From positions 1-15,270 of the forward strand of contig JAILSA010000121.1 in assembly GCA_024697885.1 (NCBI GenBank): a stretch of 15,270 nucleotides of DNA, written 5' to 3'. Source of the DNA: Eubacterium sp. GTDB taxonomy: Bacteria > Bacillota > Clostridia > Lachnospirales > Lachnospiraceae. The notes under the pieces are model-generated. The model was not told the origin of the DNA. It saw only the letters and a list, made by a program, of their open reading frames with translations, and made no database searches. The translations under genes were made by a program, and so were the position numbers. Below are positions 14,220 through 15,270 of the stretch, one piece after another (position 1 is the first letter of the stretch; each line of letters starts with the position of its first letter).

Positions 14220-14837
14220 ATGTTTATCACAGTATATCTGACCTGTTTTTTCATCTTCATGTTCTGGCTGACCTACGAAATGCACAAGTCCAAAAAAGAG
14301 GCCAAAGAAGAGTCTGACGCCTTTTGGGCCAGAGAAGATGCGGCAAACAGTGCCCGAAACAAGGACATTTCCAATCTCCCGCTGGTGAAAATCCAGGAGG
14401 ATGACCTCCCCATCTTTGAGACGGGAGATGAGTCTGTTCACTACTATGTCGGACGAGTCCGAGAAATAATCAAAATGCCTATGATGGATTTTTCTGATTA
14501 TTCCAACACAGATTTAAAGTTAGCATATGGCGTGGGAAATTTCAAGACATTATCCCAATATGATGAAACTTTTCACGCCTTTTTGCTGGATTTATCCAAC
14601 TTGGCCAGAGCCTATTACACCGCCGGAATGAAGGAGGCGGCCATTGAGACCTACCTCTTTGCCATCAAAGAGGGTTCCAGGCGCCTGTCGGACTTCGAAT
14701 CCCTGGCCCGCATCTACCTAGAGACCGACCACCCGGAGAAGCTGAGTCAGCTCCTATCCCAGGTCAGGGAAATGAATCTCCCCCACCAGGAAAGTATCGA
14801 AAAAACTCTGCAGGAGGTTTTACTCTCCTACAAATAA
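14220..14837 (+). CDS. Membrane-anchored TPR-like protein of unknown function
   Basis: I use the ATG at 14220 because GGAG lies 7 nt upstream; the in-frame GTG at 14190 has no ribosome binding site. The 205-residue product begins with a membrane helix (about 1-19, MFITVYLTCFFIFMFWLTY), then a Lys/Glu-rich region, a disordered middle (about 45-75) and helical repeats (about 117-150 and 155-185) resembling tetratricopeptide motifs, such as LSNLARAYYTAGMKEAAIETYLFAI. The lack of positive residues before the helix and the charged stretch after it suggest that the repeats are cytoplasmic, bound to the membrane face. A scaffold or assembly role is the usual guess for such proteins; no specific partner is evident. 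The gene ends 10 nt into the opposing gene. Confidence 0.8.
   Translation: MFITVYLTCFFIFMFWLTYEMHKSKKEAKEESDAFWAREDAANSARNKDISNLPLVKIQEDDLPIFETGDESVHYYVGRVREIIKMPMMDFSDYSNTDLKLAYGVGNFKTLSQYDETFHAFLLDLSNLARAYYTAGMKEAAIETYLFAIKEGSRRLSDFESLARIYLETDHPEKLSQLLSQVREMNLPHQESIEKTLQEVLLSYK
14231..14259 (-). promoter_or_regulatory. Possible promoter for the peptide-VanW unit
   Basis: On the minus strand a good -10 box, TATACT (14231-14236), lies 44 nt before the 31-residue peptide. The 17-bp spaced -35 (TGAAGA, 14254-14259) matches only half the consensus. It falls inside the 5' coding part of the divergent gene. Tentative. Confidence 0.3.
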
Positions 14838-15270
14838 GGAATCTGACAAACCAGAGCGGAATGGTTTAGCGGGTTCCTTTTTTGATAGTCAAAAAGGAGC
14901 CAAACCTCTTCCCCCTTGCGGACCCTTCCCTCCTTCTCCCAGGCCTCTAAATCAAAGGAAAATCTAGCTATATAAACCATATGAAACAACTGCTTGGTCA
15001 CCCTGTTTTCGTAACCTCTTAGGTACTTGGCCTCCCGGCACTCCCCGTCCAAAAATTCTCGAATCTTTTGCTTGTCCTCCGGGCTCCTTTGACAGACAAA
15101 TTCCGGAGGATTTTTTACATAATCCCTGGAAAAAAGGTCGTAGGTCAGGGCCTGGCGAAAGAGTTCCCTCTCCTCAGAACCCATGCCCGGCTGGCTCATG
15201 GCAAAATCCCACAGGATCTCGTATCGCTTAATTCTGCTCTGCTTGCAGTCAAAATGGCCCCTTTGGCCGT
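14828..15270 (-). CDS. C-terminal part of a probable DUF4080-type radical SAM protein (cut by right edge)
   Basis: The frame stays open to the right edge, so the ATG at 15199 is internal and the gene begins outside the window; 146 residues are visible. The end contains GHFDCKQSRIKRYEILWDF and VWLLFDYQKRNPLNHSA, which I associate with the C-terminal DUF4080 region of B12-binding radical SAM proteins. The CxxxCxxC cluster motif and the B12 domain would lie in the missing part, so the assignment is tentative. It converges with the TPR-like gene and the two coding ends overlap by 10 bp. Local context says nothing about the substrate. Confidence 0.6.
   Translation of the reverse strand, partial: GQRGHFDCKQSRIKRYEILWDFAMSQPGMGSEERELFRQALTYDLFSRDYVKNPPEFVCQRSPEDKQKIREFLDGECREAKYLRGYENRVTKQLFHMVYIARFSFDLEAWEKEGRVRKGEEVWLLFDYQKRNPLNHSALVCQIPYL
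14838..14883 (+). terminator. Probable terminator of the TPR-like gene, inside the opposing coding end
   Basis: A stem AAACCA-(8 nt)-TGGTTT, enclosed by GGAA/TTCC arms and followed by a run of six T residues, starts directly after the TAA of the TPR-like gene. The internal loops are unpaired, so it is imperfect. It lies within the final codons of the converging gene. Confidence 0.4.

Noticed and set aside
14118..14441. Minus-strand 107-codon frame opposite the TPR-like gene
   Set aside because: It is antisense to a better supported gene and conflicts with the 31-residue peptide frame, which has a strong ribosome binding site.

Overview
The window looks like a chromosomal segment of a Gram-positive anaerobe of the class Clostridia, most likely Lachnospiraceae. 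Gene content is the basis for this: a YhaM-type 3'-5' exoribonuclease next to a cluster-binding RlmD-type rRNA methyltransferase, MutS2, a VanW-domain wall protein, an Lrp/aminotransferase pair, TrmL and an orphan CheX-like protein. Strong AGGAGG-type ribosome binding sites and TTGNNN-17-TANNNT promoters agree. The placement rests on recognised families and was not confirmed by any search.

Layout. (1) 1-1120 is an AT-rich accessory stretch on the minus strand. It holds two unrecognised small genes, one cut by the left edge. A repeat-like element of about 350 bp (774-1120) abuts the 3' end of rlmD, and the terminal ~50 bp of this element recur between the two small genes, so the second gene is bracketed by related sequence. 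(2) 1107-3435, minus strand: yhaM then rlmD, overlapping by 8 nt, driven by a good promoter at 3469-3497. (3) 3717-8773, plus strand: a four-helix membrane protein of unknown function, mutS2, an OmpR-type response regulator and its sensor kinase form a tight operon, ending at a bidirectional terminator (8784-8811). (4) 11472-8810, minus strand: Lrp/AsnC regulator, class I aminotransferase, CheX-like protein and TrmL, with a clear promoter at 11511-11539. (5) 14187-11536, minus strand: a 31-residue membrane peptide, a VanW-domain wall protein and an AIR-synthase/HypE-like protein. (6) 14220-14837, plus strand: a membrane-anchored TPR-like protein, diverging from the peptide with only 32 nt between them and running tail to tail into the C-terminal part of a gene cut by the right edge, probably a DUF4080-type radical SAM protein.

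Most of the window (regions 2-6) is ordinary housekeeping and regulation: RNA processing and modification (yhaM, rlmD, trmL), genome maintenance or ribosome rescue (mutS2), amino-acid metabolism with a local regulator, envelope proteins and one two-component system. The unusual part is the left end. There a structured repeat carrying remnants of short peptides is associated with an array of small unknown genes that share a leader, which resembles a cassette arrangement.
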